A stretch of 64,000 bases of DNA, taken from NCBI RefSeq assembly GCF_007748115.1, contig NZ_CP036289.1, positions 5,456,001-5,520,000 on the forward strand, in the 5' to 3' direction. The position numbers and the translations under genes were made by a program. The stretch comes from Bremerella volcania (GTDB lineage Bacteria > Planctomycetota > Planctomycetia > Pirellulales > Pirellulaceae). Of the stretch, positions 8,203-17,447 are shown in pieces (position 1 is the stretch's first letter; each line of letters begins with the position of its first letter). Under the pieces are notes generated by a model, which saw nothing but the letters and a program-made list of their open reading frames with translations, made no database searches and had not been told where the DNA came from.

Positions 8203-9234
8203 ATGTCACTCAACGATTTCATCAAACAACTGGACGATCTGGTCGAAGCCGCGTCAACCCGTTTCGAGGACGCCATCAACCAGGTCGACAAAGAGATCCT
8301 CGAAGAGACTCGCATCGAATACCTGGGCGCCAAGAGTGGCAAGCTCAAGGAAGTCCAGAAGGGGCTCGGCAAAGTCTCGAAAGAAGACAAGCCGGTTGCC
8401 GGTAAACGCTTTAACGAGGTGAAGAACCGCCTGGAAGAACTTTTCCAATCGGCCGCCGACGCCATTACCGGCGGCAGTGGCAAGAAGGGGAAGGTCGAAG
8501 CGATTGATGTGACCTTGCCGGGCAAGCGTCCGCGTCTGGGGCACATTCATCCGATTACCCAGACGATTGATGAACTGAAAGACATCATGGGCCGGCTCGG
8601 CTTCTCGGCTGTGGAAGGTCCCGAGATCGAAGACGACTGGCACAACTTCGAAGCCCTCAACATTCCGCTCGAGCACCCGGCTCGCGATCCGCTGGACAAC
8701 TTCTATTTGAACGTTGCTTCCACCGGCACCGGCGGCGGCAATCAATTGATGCGCAGCCAGACGTCGACGGTTCAGATCCGCGTGATGGAGAATCACAAGC
8801 CGCCGATTCGCATCGTTTCGCTCGGTCGCGTTTATCGTCCGGACGAAATCGACGCGACCCACTACGCGATGTTCCATCAAATTGAAGGTCTGCTGGTTGA
8901 CACTAACGTCACGATGGCCGACCTCAAGTACGTGCTGCGGCTGTTCGCTTCGAGCTATCTCGGACACGACGTGGAAATCCGTTTCCGTCCCAGCTTCTTC
9001 CCATTTACCGAACCGAGTGTGGAAGTCGACATGCGTTGGCAAGATACCTGGCTCGAGTTCGGTGGAGCCGGCATGGTCGATCCGAACGTGCTCAAAGCCG
9101 TTGGCTACGATCCGGAAGAGGTGACCGGGTTCGCGTTTGGCTTAGGCGTGGAACGTCTTTGCATGCGACGTCACGGCATCAACGACATCCGCTATTTGTA
9201 CGACAGCAACACGAAGTTCCTGGCCCAGTTCTAA
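8203..9234 (+). CDS. pheS: Phenylalanyl-tRNA synthetase alpha subunit
   Basis: The catalytic half of the alpha2-beta2 PheRS. It has an N-terminal coiled-coil arm (about 1-85) for tRNA contact and a class II core: [11 protein letters not shown] (158-168), [12 protein letters not shown] (184-195), motif 2 with [13 protein letters not shown] (208-220), [17 protein letters not shown] (260-276), and motif 3 FGLGVERL (312-319). The length is 343 residues, usual for the family. ATG 8203 was chosen because a TTG at 8170 lies inside the upstream hairpin. pheT follows after 75 bases. Confidence 0.97.
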   Translation: MSLNDFIKQLDDLVEAASTRFEDAINQVDKEILEETRIEYLGAKSGKLKEVQKGLGKVSKEDKPVAGKRFNEVKNRLEELFQSAADAITGGSGKKGKVEAIDVTLPGKRPRLGHIHPITQTIDELKDIMGRLGFSAVEGPEIEDDWHNFEALNIPLEHPARDPLDNFYLNVASTGTGGGNQLMRSQTSTVQIRVMENHKPPIRIVSLGRVYRPDEIDATHYAMFHQIEGLLVDTNVTMADLKYVLRLFASSYLGHDVEIRFRPSFFPFTEPSVEVDMRWQDTWLEFGGAGMVDPNVLKAVGYDPEEVTGFAFGLGVERLCMRRHGINDIRYLYDSNTKFLAQF

Positions 9235-9309
9235 ACCAGGCCGGGCGCACCGTTGCCTTCCATCGCTACGAACCTCGAACACACGACCCTGTAAAGAAAA
9301 ACTCTGACC

Positions 9310-11325
9310 ATGCTCGTTTCCTGGGATTGGCTGAAGCAGTACCTCGATCTGGACGTTAGCGAAGCGGAAGTCTGCGATCGTTTGACCTTGGCCGGATTGA
9401 ATTTCGACGGCTCCTCGACGGTCGACAACGACCGCTGCCTGGACTTGGAAGTCACCAGCAACCGGCCCGACTGGCTGGGGCATATCGGCATTGCCCGCGA
9501 AGTCGGCGTGCTGTTCGATCTCGACTTGAAGGTCCCTAGCGCGGACGTCTCGAAGATTACCAGCGGTGCGGCCTGCCCGATGATCGTTCAAATCGAGGAC
9601 GAAGACTTCTGCCCACGGTACATCGCCCGCAGCATTACCGGGGTGACCATTGGCGACAGCCCGGCCTGGATGGTCAATCGCCTGCGCACGATCGGCATTC
9701 CCACGATCAACAACGTGGTCGATGCCACCAATTACGTGCTCATGGAAATCGGCCAGCCGCTGCATGCGTTCGACATGAACAAGCTTACCGGGGACACGAT
9801 TCGCGTTCGCAAAGCGACGCACGACGAGAAGTTCCTCGCCATCGACCACCGCGAATACCAACTAACCAGCGACGATTACGTGATCGCTGATAAAAGCGGC
9901 GCCGTGGCGATTGCCGGCGTGATGGGTGGTAAAGAGACCGAAGTCAACGAACTGACGACCGACCTCTTGATCGAAGCCGCCCAGTTCGCTGCCCTGCCGG
10001 TTCGCACGACTTCGCGCCGACTGAAGCTGAAGAGTGATTCTTCGTACCGTTTCGAACGTGGCGTCGATCCCGAGATGATCGATTGGGCCAGCCGCCGCTG
10101 CTGCGAGTTGATCGTCGATACGGCCGGCGGTGAAGTCTGTGAAGGACATGTCTATGCCGGCTCCGAGCCCAGTGCTCGTCATACGGTCACGTTGCGGTTT
10201 TCGCAGATTCCCCGGATCTTAGGCATTCACGTTGCTGAGGTGGAAGTTCGCCGTATTCTGGAACGTCTGGGAAACGAAGTCACTCGGCAAAACGAGAAAG
10301 AGATCACGGTGATTCCCGCCAGTTGGCGGCGCGATCTGGATCGCGAAGTCGACCTGGTCGAAGAAGTGGCTCGTATTCATGGTTACGACCAGATTCCCGA
10401 ACACGCCGGCGTTTCCCTGAGTGCCTCGCATCAGAGCGACCTGGATCGGGTGCGCAACAAGGTTCGCATGGGAATGCTGGGCATGGGATTCGATGAAACC
10501 CTGACCCGCAGCATCGTGAGCGACGTCTGGTCGAAGGCCTTCCAAGGCTGGTCCCTCGCCGAGCCGCTGACCACCAGCATGCCGATGGTCAAGGGGGAAG
10601 ATCGCCTGCGTGTGAGCCTGATCCCCAGCCTGCTGGGCGCTCGACGCAACAACGAAAAGTTCAGCTACACCGACATCGACCTATACGAGATCGCCAAGGT
10701 TTACCTTCCCAAGCCGAAGGCGCTCCCGGATGAACGGTACATGGTCGGCATCACCAGCGGACGTGACTTCTTCGAACTGAAGGGAGTTATCGAAGGTCTG
10801 ATTGGCATGCTCAATCCGAACGTGAGGATCACCACGATGCCCTACACCGATCCACTGTTCGCCGAAGGGCAGGGGGCTCATCTAATCGTCGACGGTACCA
10901 CGATGGGTTACATCGGAGTTGTGTGCGACAAGGCCCGCAAGGCATTTGGTCTTCAGCAGCCAGCCACCGTCGCGGAGCTTGACTTGGGAGCGTTGATGAA
11001 GCTGGCCGTTCTCATCCCGCAGCATCAAGACTTCAGCACGCACCCGGCGATGAATCGCGACTTGAACTTGATCGTCGACGAAGACGTCAGCTGGTCGAAA
11101 CTGCAGGACATCAGTTATTTGGCCGGTGGCGAACTCGTCGATACCGTTACGTTTCAAGAGATCTTCCGCGATCCCAGGAAGGATGGCCCCGGCAAGAAGC
11201 GGGTCCTCTTTACGGTCACGCTTCAAGCCTACAACCGCACACTCACAGGCGAGGAAGCCGACGCGACGATCGCCCAGATTTTGGCGGCCTGCGACAAGCA
11301 GACCGGCGCGAAGCTATTGGCCTAG
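9310..11325 (+). CDS. pheT: Phenylalanyl-tRNA synthetase beta subunit, short form without OB-fold insertion
   Basis: Non-catalytic PheRS subunit for tRNA binding and editing. It reads MLVSWDWLKQYLDLD, then goes from LAGLNFDGSS almost directly to LDLEVTSNRPDWLGHIGIA. In E. coli-type PheT roughly 100 residues forming an EMAP-like OB-fold tRNA-binding domain lie between these blocks. The rest is complete: B3/B4 editing module (PSADVSK to about 390), B5, the catalytic-like core, and a C-terminal FDX-ACB domain (about 577-671, beginning HPAMNRDLNLIVDE). The length, 671 against about 795, fits this one missing domain. There is no frameshift, so the short form looks native. Confidence 0.95.
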   Translation: MLVSWDWLKQYLDLDVSEAEVCDRLTLAGLNFDGSSTVDNDRCLDLEVTSNRPDWLGHIGIAREVGVLFDLDLKVPSADVSKITSGAACPMIVQIEDEDFCPRYIARSITGVTIGDSPAWMVNRLRTIGIPTINNVVDATNYVLMEIGQPLHAFDMNKLTGDTIRVRKATHDEKFLAIDHREYQLTSDDYVIADKSGAVAIAGVMGGKETEVNELTTDLLIEAAQFAALPVRTTSRRLKLKSDSSYRFERGVDPEMIDWASRRCCELIVDTAGGEVCEGHVYAGSEPSARHTVTLRFSQIPRILGIHVAEVEVRRILERLGNEVTRQNEKEITVIPASWRRDLDREVDLVEEVARIHGYDQIPEHAGVSLSASHQSDLDRVRNKVRMGMLGMGFDETLTRSIVSDVWSKAFQGWSLAEPLTTSMPMVKGEDRLRVSLIPSLLGARRNNEKFSYTDIDLYEIAKVYLPKPKALPDERYMVGITSGRDFFELKGVIEGLIGMLNPNVRITTMPYTDPLFAEGQGAHLIVDGTTMGYIGVVCDKARKAFGLQQPATVAELDLGALMKLAVLIPQHQDFSTHPAMNRDLNLIVDEDVSWSKLQDISYLAGGELVDTVTFQEIFRDPRKDGPGKKRVLFTVTLQAYNRTLTGEEADATIAQILAACDKQTGAKLLA

Positions 11326-11380
11326 GCAGGCCTCCTAACCCCATGGCAAACCGAAGAATCATCTAGCCCAGGCAAAGATC

Positions 11381-12901
11381 ATGGCAGACCACCAGCAAAT
11401 CTTCGATCAACTGTGCGACCACTATCGCGAAACAGCCAAGCTAGAGAACATCAATTCGCTGCTGGGCTGGGACGAACGAGTTCTTCTGCCCGAGAACGCT
11501 GGTGCTTATCGAGCCGATCAAATCACGCTCCTCTCCGGCATGATTCACGACCGGAACACCGATCCCAAGATCGGAGCCTGGCTGGAAGAACTTCACGAGT
11601 CTCCTCTCACCGAAGAGCCCAACACCCCGGCCGAAGCGACGATTCGCCGCATCAAAAGTGACTATTTGAAACAGGTCAAGTTGCCCAAGCGACTCGTCGA
11701 AGAGTTCAGCCACGCCCGAATCATCGGTCAGCAGACGTGGGTGAAAGCGCGCGCGGAGAATAACTTCGGAACGTTCGAGCCGATCCTCGACAAACTGATC
11801 AGCTTGAGCCGCGAAACGGCCGAGGCCATTGGCTACCAGGGCGAACAGTACGACGCGCTGCTCGACTTTTACGAGCCCGAAGCCAAGACGGCCCAGGTAC
11901 GCGGCGTGCTTGAAACGCTGAAGGATCAACTCGTTCCGCTGGTGGCGGAAATCAAAGAGAGTGGGCGCACACCCAACATGGATATCCTGAAGCGGCACTA
12001 TCCGATCGCTCAACAGGAGATCCTCGGCAAGTCGGCGGCCTCGCAAATTGGCTTCGATTTTTCGGCCGGTCGGCTCGATGTGACGCATCATCCGTTCTGC
12101 ACGACGATCGGTCCCTACGATATTCGGATCACCACGCGTTACGACGAGAACTTCTTCCCCTCGGCCTTCTTCTCGACCCTGCATGAAGCAGGCCACGGTT
12201 TGTACGAGCAAGGTCTGCCGAAGAATTGGTTTGGCCTACCGCCCGGCAATGCGGCCTCGCTTGGCATTCACGAGTCGCAGTCACGGCTATGGGAAAACAT
12301 CGTCGGCCGAAGCTATGCGTTCTGGAGCCACTTCTATAGCGACGCCAGGAAGATGTTCCCCGATGCCCTGTCCGACGTCCCGATTGGTGACTTCCATTTT
12401 GCGATCAATGAAGTCACTCCGTCGCTGATTCGCGTGGAAGCGGACGAAGCGACCTATAATCTACACATTATTATCCGCTTCGAGCTGGAACAGGCACTGC
12501 TTTCAGGTGACCTGCCGGTGAAAGATCTGCCAGGTGCCTGGAACGAGAAGTATACCCAACAGTTGGGCATCACGCCGACCAGCGACGCCGATGGCTGCCT
12601 GCAAGACGTCCACTGGAGCGCCGGCTTGATGGGCTACTTCCCCACATATAGCCTGGGCAATATTTACTCGGCTCAGCTACTGGAACAGGCTCGCGAAGAC
12701 CTGGGAGACCTGGACGGCATGTTTGCCGCCGGAGAGTTCATGCCGCTGCTGGATTGGCTGCGCGAGAACGTCCACCAGCATGGCGAGTGCTACCCGGGTG
12801 CCGAGCTGGTCGAACGCGTTTGTGGCGATCCAATCGATTCAACCCCGTTGATTCGCTACCTTCGCGCGAAACTCGGCCCGCTTTACGGCATCGAACATTA
12901 A
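11381..12901 (+). CDS. M32 family metallocarboxypeptidase (carboxypeptidase Taq type)
   Basis: Zinc-dependent carboxypeptidase that trims C-terminal residues from peptides; cytoplasmic, with no signal sequence. The 506-residue protein is all-helical by appearance and carries HEAGH at 268-272 (two His ligands and the catalytic Glu), then GIHESQSRLWEN (295-306), whose Glu is the third ligand in this family, with upstream HPF (237-239) and DIRITTRYDENFF matching the substrate-binding block. It lies 55 bases after pheT and may be read from it. Confidence 0.95.
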   Translation: MADHQQIFDQLCDHYRETAKLENINSLLGWDERVLLPENAGAYRADQITLLSGMIHDRNTDPKIGAWLEELHESPLTEEPNTPAEATIRRIKSDYLKQVKLPKRLVEEFSHARIIGQQTWVKARAENNFGTFEPILDKLISLSRETAEAIGYQGEQYDALLDFYEPEAKTAQVRGVLETLKDQLVPLVAEIKESGRTPNMDILKRHYPIAQQEILGKSAASQIGFDFSAGRLDVTHHPFCTTIGPYDIRITTRYDENFFPSAFFSTLHEAGHGLYEQGLPKNWFGLPPGNAASLGIHESQSRLWENIVGRSYAFWSHFYSDARKMFPDALSDVPIGDFHFAINEVTPSLIRVEADEATYNLHIIIRFELEQALLSGDLPVKDLPGAWNEKYTQQLGITPTSDADGCLQDVHWSAGLMGYFPTYSLGNIYSAQLLEQAREDLGDLDGMFAAGEFMPLLDWLRENVHQHGECYPGAELVERVCGDPIDSTPLIRYLRAKLGPLYGIEH

Positions 12902-12914
12902 TCGCCTACGAGTA

Positions 12915-13184
12915 CTAGCGGTAACCCAGGTTCCGTTCAATTTGTCGAGAACGGTCGGATAGCCCTGAGCCAGGGTCTTCGGTTCGGCCGTTCCTCTTGG
13001 CGTAGGTGGCGGAGTCGACAAAGTCGTCTTCTTTATCGTCTTCATCCGACTTCGATTGATTGTCGGTAAAGTTATCGACCAGATGGGTATCCTGCTCCGG
13101 CTGCTTTGCGCCCCAGCCCCAAGTGTGGCAACCAGGGACGATGGCGATAAGAGTCAGCATGACAACGAGTGTTCGGATGGTCAT
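12915..13184 (-). CDS. Small predicted lipoprotein
   Basis: The 89-residue product begins MTIRTLVVMLTLIAIVPGC, a clear lipoprotein signal with cysteine at 19, followed by a highly acidic and polar tail (KSDEDDKEDDF). No domain is recognised. The ATG at 13184 is chosen over a longer frame to 13310 because it places the signal at the N-terminus. It is convergent with the M32 gene and divergent from the deacetylase gene. Confidence 0.65.
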   Translation of the reverse strand: MTIRTLVVMLTLIAIVPGCHTWGWGAKQPEQDTHLVDNFTDNQSKSDEDDKEDDFVDSATYAKRNGRTEDPGSGLSDRSRQIERNLGYR

Positions 13185-13250
13185 GGGTGCGAAATCAGCA
13201 GGGCCCGAAAAATGAAAACTTGTGCCGTGGTAAATACCTGATAACGACTC

Positions 13251-13970
13251 ATGGTTCCAGATCAAATGAAAACCCCCACACCGCTCGACATCCTGGTGAT
13301 TGCCCCCCATCCTGACGATGCCGAGCTGGGCATGGCAGGTGCCATCCTCAAATTCAAGGCCGAGGGGAAGAAGGTCGGCATCCTCGATCTGACCTCCGGC
13401 GAGCCGACCCCGTATGGCAGCTTGGAAAAACGGGCCGCCGAAACGGCCGCTGCGACCGAGATTCTGGGGGTCGACTGGCGTGATAACCTGGGGCTTCCCA
13501 ACCGCAGCCTGGAAGCGACGCTAGCAGCCCGCGAGAAGCTGGCTTCGGTCATTCGACTGCTGCGGCCGAGCTGGCTGTTCGCTCCTTACTGGGAAGACGC
13601 CCATCCCGATCACCTGGCGGCCACGCAGTTGGTCGACGCGGCCCGCTTCTGGTCGAAGCTCAGTAAGACAGACATGCCCGGCGAGCCCTTTCACCCGCAG
13701 CGAATTTACAACTACTACTGCGTCCACTTGAAGATGACTCCGCAGCCGGCGTTCGTGCTCGACGTCAGCGAGTACTGGGAACAGAAGCTGGCCTCGATCC
13801 GCTGTTATCACAGCCAGTTCATCGAAGGGCGACCGACCGAGTACCCTACGTTTCTCGACAAGTTGCACGACGAAGCATCGTACTGGGGCAAAGTAATCGG
13901 CACGCGCTACGGCGAGCCGTTCACGTCGCGCGAGCCGATCGGCATGCGCAGCATGAGTTCGCTGGTTTAG
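13251..13970 (+). CDS. PIG-L/LmbE deacetylase, BshB1-like
   Basis: Zinc-dependent N-deacetylase. The metal motif is APHPDDAELGMAGA (H20, D22-D23 region) and the distal one is EDAHPDHLAA (H124, H127 region); KVGILDLTSGEPTPYGS and LGLPNRSLE match the BshB1 subfamily, which removes the acetyl group from GlcNAc-malate in bacillithiol synthesis. The length, 239 residues, is typical. Neither a BshA nor a BshC gene is near, so the thiol assignment is a family-level inference; another amidated sugar could be the substrate. ATG 13266 is an alternative start. Confidence 0.85.
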   Translation: MVPDQMKTPTPLDILVIAPHPDDAELGMAGAILKFKAEGKKVGILDLTSGEPTPYGSLEKRAAETAAATEILGVDWRDNLGLPNRSLEATLAAREKLASVIRLLRPSWLFAPYWEDAHPDHLAATQLVDAARFWSKLSKTDMPGEPFHPQRIYNYYCVHLKMTPQPAFVLDVSEYWEQKLASIRCYHSQFIEGRPTEYPTFLDKLHDEASYWGKVIGTRYGEPFTSREPIGMRSMSSLV

Positions 13971-14084
13971 CTTGAGGAATCATGCCAGCACCGCTAGCGG
14001 CGTTAAACTTTCTCCAATTCGCGAAATCGTTTCGATTGGCCTGAAGAGCACAGGCCCACCGCGTCGATGACAGACACATCGGAC

Positions 14085-14117
14085 CATGCGCGGCGAATGA
14101 TTCGCTTAGCGCGCATG
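14085..14117. repeat. Bulged inverted repeat upstream of a lipoprotein gene
   Basis: CATGCGCG (14085-14092) pairs with CGCGCATG (14110-14117), and inside it GCGAAT (14093-14098) pairs with ATTCGC (14100-14105), leaving a one-base loop and a TTAG bulge. It ends 46 bases before the GTG start of the downstream lipoprotein gene. No T-tract follows. It could be an operator or a leader hairpin. Confidence 0.5.
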
Positions 14118-14162
14118 CAGCAAGTCAGGGGGGCTACCTGAATTGCTACGATTGTCACACTC

Positions 14163-15083
14163 GTGCGTACCTGGTTCGCCATCGCCTGTTTGACTCTGCT
14201 GTGCAGCGGCTGCGCCGCCATCCCCGAGGTGCGCGACAAGCCGATCTATCACAATCCATTTCCACAGCTGGCTCGCGTCGCGATCATTCCGTTCAACAAT
14301 CAGAGCGACGTCCCGACGCTCGACATGGAAGAGGTAACGCTGGCTTACTATGGCGAGCTGCAATCGATACGTGGATTTGAAGTCGTCCCTGTTGGCGTGG
14401 TCATGCGGGCCATGCAAGCAAGCGGCAATAACGGCACCGACATCGAGCAACTGCGCGCACTCGGAAAAATGTTAGGAGCCGACGCCGTCGTCGTTGGCTC
14501 GGTGTCCGACTACACGCCCTATTATCCGAAACGTTTGACTCTCGCGATCAATTGGTACTCGACCAATCCTGGCTTCCATCCGATCCCGCCTGGCTATGGT
14601 CTGCCATGGGGAACGGCCGGCGAAGAATTCATTCCTGAATCGCACGTCTGGGAGGCGGAGTTCGCGCTGGCTCGCGAGCAACTCGCCACGCAAACGCCAC
14701 AAGAGCCGGATCTTGACGATCGCATTGAAAATCCCGAGAAAAACGAACAAATCGCCGTGGAAGGCCTACCACTGAATTGGCCTGACCCAAGTGGGTTTGT
14801 TCCCGATTCACCACGCACGCAACCACCTCCGATGCTGCAACAAGATGGACCGGTCATCTCGCAGATTCGGAGCTACAGTGAAAATGACTCGGACCTGACA
14901 GAACGTGCCGAACAGTATTACTTTTTTCTGGACGATGCGCGTAATGGGGGTTGGCAGGGTTTTCTTGATCGTAGCAACGATTTCATTCGTTTCTGTTGCT
15001 ACTCGCATATCACAGAAATGCTCTCTCTTCGTGGCGGTGCTGGGGAATCTCAACTGGCGATCCGATGGGGCGAAAGCCGATAA
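14163..15083 (+). CDS. Predicted lipoprotein with CsgG/TolB-N-like domain
   Basis: 306 residues beginning MRTWFAIACLTLLCSGCAAI; the lipobox LCSGC puts a lipidated cysteine at 17. Residues about 37-125 (ARVAIIPFNNQSD ... GKMLGADAVVVGSVSDY) show the alternating strand/helix pattern of the CsgG/LpoB/TolB-N fold, common in outer-membrane-linked lipoproteins. The second half is Pro/Glu-rich and unassigned. The GTG start is followed at once by the signal peptide, and there is no Shine-Dalgarno. The function is unknown; a role at the outer membrane or periplasm is inferred. Confidence 0.75.
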   Translation: MRTWFAIACLTLLCSGCAAIPEVRDKPIYHNPFPQLARVAIIPFNNQSDVPTLDMEEVTLAYYGELQSIRGFEVVPVGVVMRAMQASGNNGTDIEQLRALGKMLGADAVVVGSVSDYTPYYPKRLTLAINWYSTNPGFHPIPPGYGLPWGTAGEEFIPESHVWEAEFALAREQLATQTPQEPDLDDRIENPEKNEQIAVEGLPLNWPDPSGFVPDSPRTQPPPMLQQDGPVISQIRSYSENDSDLTERAEQYYFFLDDARNGGWQGFLDRSNDFIRFCCYSHITEMLSLRGGAGESQLAIRWGESR

Positions 15084-15132
15084 CCTTCTTTACCACGGAT
15101 GAGTTTAGGAATTGTCTGGGAGGCTGCCACAC

Positions 15133-15438
15133 GTGACGGAAGAGATCAACGTACTAGCACTGGTCAAGGGTGAAGAACGCTACGTCTTTCTGTTCAGCGA
15201 TCAGCGCAGGGCCGAGGCCCTTCGCACGCTGGGACGCTATGCGAGTAACCCGGACCTGAGTTTCACCTGGTACGACGCCGCCGTGCTGAGCCAGAAGATC
15301 CGCGCCCAGGCCGCCGATCAGAACGAGCCGGTCGCCAGCGATGCCGCCGTCAAGCCGCGATTCGAGTTCCCCGCCAATGGGCCGATCGATATCGGCAGTC
15401 TGGATTCCGACCATCTCGACTTCGACGAGTTCAGCTAA
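15133..15438 (+). CDS. Small conserved-looking protein upstream of xer
   Basis: A 101-residue acidic protein (VTEEINVLALVKGEERYVFLF...) with no signal or membrane segment. GGGAGG at 15118-15123, 9 bases before GTG 15133, decides the start. The first 50 residues look like a compact alpha/beta unit (F-D-x-x-R-R-A-E-A-L-R-T-L-G-R-Y-A-S-N-P), while the C-terminus is Asp-rich and probably disordered. It ends 15 bases before the recombinase gene, so the two are almost certainly cotranscribed. No function is recognised. Confidence 0.75.
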   Translation: MTEEINVLALVKGEERYVFLFSDQRRAEALRTLGRYASNPDLSFTWYDAAVLSQKIRAQAADQNEPVASDAAVKPRFEFPANGPIDIGSLDSDHLDFDEFS

Positions 15439-15453
15439 CGCGGAGCTATCATA

Positions 15454-16392
15454 GTGATTGATCGCGTCGCAAATTCCTCGTCGCAGGGCTTGCGTACTGT
15501 CATTGATAGCTACCTCCGCTATCTCCAGGTCGAGCGAAACGCGTCCGACCTGACGATCAAAAGCTACGGCGAAGACCTCGACGCCTTGGCGGAATATCTC
15601 GAAGAGAGTTTCGCCCTGGAGCCTGCCCCCAGCGAAGTCACGACGCTCGATCTCCGTGGGTATGTTTCCGCCGTTTCCGAGGCAGGCTACTCCAGCAGTA
15701 CCGTGGCTCGGCGATTGGCCTCGATGCGAAGCTTTTTCAAGTTCGCCCAGCGGCAACAACTGGTTGAAAAGAACCCGGCGAAGCCTCTGCGAAATCCGCG
15801 AAAGAGCCAGAAGCTTCCTCACTTTCTGACCACCGACGAAATCGGCACGCTGCTGAACGCTCCACCGCGTTCTTCTTCCGCTGGAATTCGTGACCGGGCA
15901 ATGCTCGAAACCACCTACAGCGCCGGGCTGCGCGTGAGCGAACTGGTCGGCATCAACGAGAACGACCTCGATCTTCGCGACGGACTGGTTCGCGTCCGCG
16001 GCAAAGGGCGCAAAGAACGGCTGGCTCCACTTGGGTCGTACGCGCTGGTGGCCCTGGAAAAGTGGCTCGACATTCGCCAACTCAGCCCCAAGAGTGAGAA
16101 GCTGAAAGAGCGTCCTGTCTTTCTCAACAAGTTCGGCAATCGCATCACGACACGAAGTGTCGGGCGGATGCTTGAGAAATACTTGAAAGAGTCGGGGCTC
16201 GATCTAAGAACCAGCCCCCACACGCTGCGGCATAGCTTTGCGACGCATCTGTTGGATGCCGGCGCCGACATTCGCAGCGTACAGGAACTTCTGGGGCACA
16301 AGAGCCTGGTCACCACGCAGATCTATACCCACTTGAGCACGGCGACCTTGAAGGGTGTTTATGAGCTGGCTCATCCGCGCGCCAAAGCTTAA
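15454..16392 (+). CDS. xerC: Tyrosine recombinase XerC/XerD
   Basis: Site-specific recombinase that resolves chromosome dimers at dif. The 312-residue protein has a SAM-like N-terminal DNA-binding domain (about 12-105) and a catalytic domain with the full set of active-site residues: R160 (SAGLRVSEL), K184 (GKGRKERL), H256-x-x-R259 (HTLRHSF), H282 (LLGHKS) and nucleophile Y291 (IYTHLS). It has the size and layout of housekeeping Xer proteins rather than a phage integrase; XerC against XerD cannot be settled here. The start is GTG 15454 with CGGAG upstream. The stop overlaps the convergent DUF4261 gene by 4 bases. Confidence 0.92.
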   Translation: MIDRVANSSSQGLRTVIDSYLRYLQVERNASDLTIKSYGEDLDALAEYLEESFALEPAPSEVTTLDLRGYVSAVSEAGYSSSTVARRLASMRSFFKFAQRQQLVEKNPAKPLRNPRKSQKLPHFLTTDEIGTLLNAPPRSSSAGIRDRAMLETTYSAGLRVSELVGINENDLDLRDGLVRVRGKGRKERLAPLGSYALVALEKWLDIRQLSPKSEKLKERPVFLNKFGNRITTRSVGRMLEKYLKESGLDLRTSPHTLRHSFATHLLDAGADIRSVQELLGHKSLVTTQIYTHLSTATLKGVYELAHPRAKA

Positions 16393-17177
16393 GAGTGCAG
16401 ACCGAACTGCGAGTGCCCCGTCTGGGGCGAAAACTTCAGACGCATGATCGGACACTCGTGTCCAAAGGGGGACTGCTCGAACGAGATGCGAATTCGCTCT
16501 TGGGCGTCATCCCCAATCGTGTGGCCATCTTCGATCACCGGTCCGTTTTCCAGCAGGTAATCGGCCAGGCCATAAAAGCGTTCGCACAGATCGGCAGGCT
16601 CGTCGGTGGCATCTTCGGTGACAAAGTCCATCACGTCGAGCGACTGCAGCCCACGCGTGAAGCCGACCGTCGTTCCGTCTTCGTTTTTCCCCAGAAAGAC
16701 AGCCACCCAGATGCACAGCGGCAACTCGGCCGGTAGGGCTTCTAAGGCAATGTCACGAAACACATCCGGCGAAACCATCAGTCCGGCATCCCCCCATAGG
16801 ATGCCAGCTGGCTGACCGCAAGCAACCACCAGCGAAGCGGTGACCATGGTCAGAAGTTGTGCTTGTTCTAGTGGCGTACCATCGCCAACTGCGGTAACAA
16901 TAAGATGAGTCTTGTGATCTTGCAACTCTTCAACCGCGTCGGGCCAGATCCATGTCTGTCGCTGAGGTGTTGCCCAGCTATCCTCAGGGATTGGTCCGGG
17001 CATCATCCCCATGGCGATACTCTGGTGACCTATATCGAAGGAGAGTGTATTCTCTTCCTTTTTGACATCCGTTGGAGATGGCAACGTCGGCCATGACGAG
17101 GCGAGATCCTCCTCGAACGCTTTCCAAGAAAGCTTGGAACCGCGATTGAGGGCGATCATCGAAAGCGAGACTCCCAC
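16389..17177 (-). CDS. DUF4261 domain protein
   Basis: A 262-residue soluble protein. The C-terminal part (LPLCIWVAVFLGKNEDGTTVGFTRGLQSLDVMDF... to ADYLLENGPVIEDGHTIG) has the features of DUF4261, a domain of unknown function found in immunity-like or stress-associated proteins. The GTG at 17177 has a good Shine-Dalgarno (AGAGGA); an ATG at 17159 is the alternative. No toxin partner is adjacent, so no immunity role is claimed. Confidence 0.75.
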   Translation of the reverse strand: MGVSLSMIALNRGSKLSWKAFEEDLASSWPTLPSPTDVKKEENTLSFDIGHQSIAMGMMPGPIPEDSWATPQRQTWIWPDAVEELQDHKTHLIVTAVGDGTPLEQAQLLTMVTASLVVACGQPAGILWGDAGLMVSPDVFRDIALEALPAELPLCIWVAVFLGKNEDGTTVGFTRGLQSLDVMDFVTEDATDEPADLCERFYGLADYLLENGPVIEDGHTIGDDAQERIRISFEQSPFGHECPIMRLKFSPQTGHSQFGLHS

Positions 17178-17447
17178 GACTATCTTCCTCTCGGATTAAA
17201 GCGCGAATCGTGAACTCACTAAGTGAAATGCTACTTTTGGATTCTAAACCTTTGAACCGCAGAAACCAATGAAATTCCGATCGAGTCAAATCAAATAGTC
17301 CACCGCATAAATTCCTCCTATGAAATTCTTGACAAATCGCTTTCTTTTTTTCTCGTCGCATTAAAGTCGCTCATTATTCTGCAACTATTCCTCGTCATTT
17401 ATTGAACAACAAAGACGACTCTTCTGACACGAAGAACAGGACCTCTT

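Noticed and set aside
15154-16080. 308-codon minus-strand frame over the Xer gene
   Set aside because: Fully antisense to a recombinase with all catalytic residues; no recognisable product.
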